A DNA stretch of 6,086 nt from Marinovum sp. (GTDB lineage: Bacteria; Pseudomonadota; Alphaproteobacteria; Rhodobacterales; Rhodobacteraceae), in the NCBI GenBank assembly GCA_002684375.1, contig NYVC01000140.1:1-6086 (forward strand), written 5' to 3'. A model generated the notes under the pieces. The model worked only from the letters and a program-made list of their open reading frames with translations, searched no databases and had not been told where the DNA came from. A program made the position numbers and the translations under genes. Of this stretch, positions 5,866-6,086 are shown in pieces (the first letter of the stretch is position 1; each line of letters opens with the position of its first letter).

Positions 5866-6086
5866 TTTGAGCCGGTCGCCTTCTGGTGGACCTGGACGAT
5901 AGTGCCATCAATGAGAGCATATTCAAGGTCCGGGTCTTCACTCATCGCTTTGAAAAGACTCTCGAATACACCGGACTTGGCCCACCGGCGAAACCGCCAG
6001 AACTGGCTGTTCCAATGGCCAAAGGCAGGTGGCAGATCGCGCCACGGCGAGCCGGTGCGCACCCGCCACAAGACCGCTTCCAGAAA
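5820..6086 (-). CDS. IS5-family transposase, N-terminal part (orfA frame), cut by window edge
   Basis: The visible 88 residues start mid-protein at the window edge (FLEAVLWRVRTGSPWRDLP, a hallmark of the N-terminal domain of IS5-family transposases) and include the first catalytic Asp in ALIDGTIVQVHQ. By comparison with the family, roughly the first 40 residues lie outside the window. The frame ends at the TAA at 5822-5820 after passing the slippery run, giving a short out-of-frame tail (GGLSIRPLGARAVG). A TTG at 6071 is an in-frame codon, not the true start, because conserved residues precede it. Catalysis requires joining to the orfB frame. Confidence 0.85.
   Translation of the reverse strand, partial: FLEAVLWRVRTGSPWRDLPPAFGHWNSQFWRFRRWAKSGVFESLFKAMSEDPDLEYALIDGTIVQVHQKATGSKGGLSIRPLGARAVG
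5860..5868 (-). other. Slippery sequence for -1 translational frameshift in the transposase
   Basis: On the coding (minus) strand the run is AAAAGGGGG. In the orfA frame it reads TCA AAA GGG GGT; slipping back one base at AAA gives AGG GGG TCT and enters orfB exactly where family members continue (GSQHQAIGRSRGG). A_AAA_G is a known type of -1 slippery motif in insertion sequences. An indel mutation or a sequencing error in the homopolymer would look the same, but the two-frame layout is common in IS427-group elements. Confidence 0.65.

Larger units (their letters stand above)
5423..6086 (-). mobile_element. IS5-family (IS427-like) insertion sequence, partial
   Basis: One end of an IS element begins at about 5423 with GGGCCTGTTGACAATCAT, which has the look of an IS5-family terminal inverted repeat. 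The transposase stop codon lies 14 bases inside this end. The preceding TA (5421-5422) could be the target dinucleotide, as is usual for the IS427 group. The transposase reads leftward toward this end, so this is the element's right (3') end. The other end, with the matching inverted repeat and duplicated target, lies beyond the window. The group call rests on the DDE motifs and the two-frame organisation, not on a database match. Confidence 0.85.

Overview
The window reads as chromosomal DNA of an alphaproteobacterium, most likely a member of the Rhodobacteraceae (Roseobacter group). I base this on protein character only: the GreA, the electron-transfer flavoprotein:ubiquinone oxidoreductase (ETF-QO), the two-membrane-segment protein beside greA and the periplasmic TPR protein all resemble Rhodobacteraceae proteins as I remember them. 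No database search was possible.

Layout from left to right. Positions 35-1571 (minus strand) hold a two-gene unit: greA (transcript cleavage factor) followed after 13 bases by an uncharacterised inner-membrane, coiled-coil protein. Positions 1572-1834 are a divergent intergenic region with a weak candidate greA promoter, a perfect 10-bp palindrome, an 18-bp near-palindrome and a strong Shine-Dalgarno site. Positions 1835-3487 (plus) encode a complete 550-residue ETF-QO. A 197-base gap follows, with possible but weak expression signals. Positions 3685-5385 (plus) encode a 566-residue exported TPR protein. From 5423 to the window edge lies one end of an IS5-family (IS427-like) insertion sequence. 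Its transposase runs on the minus strand and needs a -1 frameshift. The 3' part of the transposase is complete, but its first few dozen residues and the far IS end lie outside the window.

Functionally this is mostly housekeeping: rescue of stalled RNA polymerase (GreA), entry of electrons from acyl-CoA and amino-acid dehydrogenases into the quinone pool (ETF-QO), and a periplasmic TPR scaffold of unknown role. The most notable points are the IS inserted only 37 bases after the TPR stop codon, possibly interrupting a translationally coupled downstream gene; the frameshift site in the transposase; and the two uncharacterised conserved proteins. I found no defence system, CRISPR array, tRNA, rRNA or convincing riboswitch, and nothing that looks like a wholly new system.
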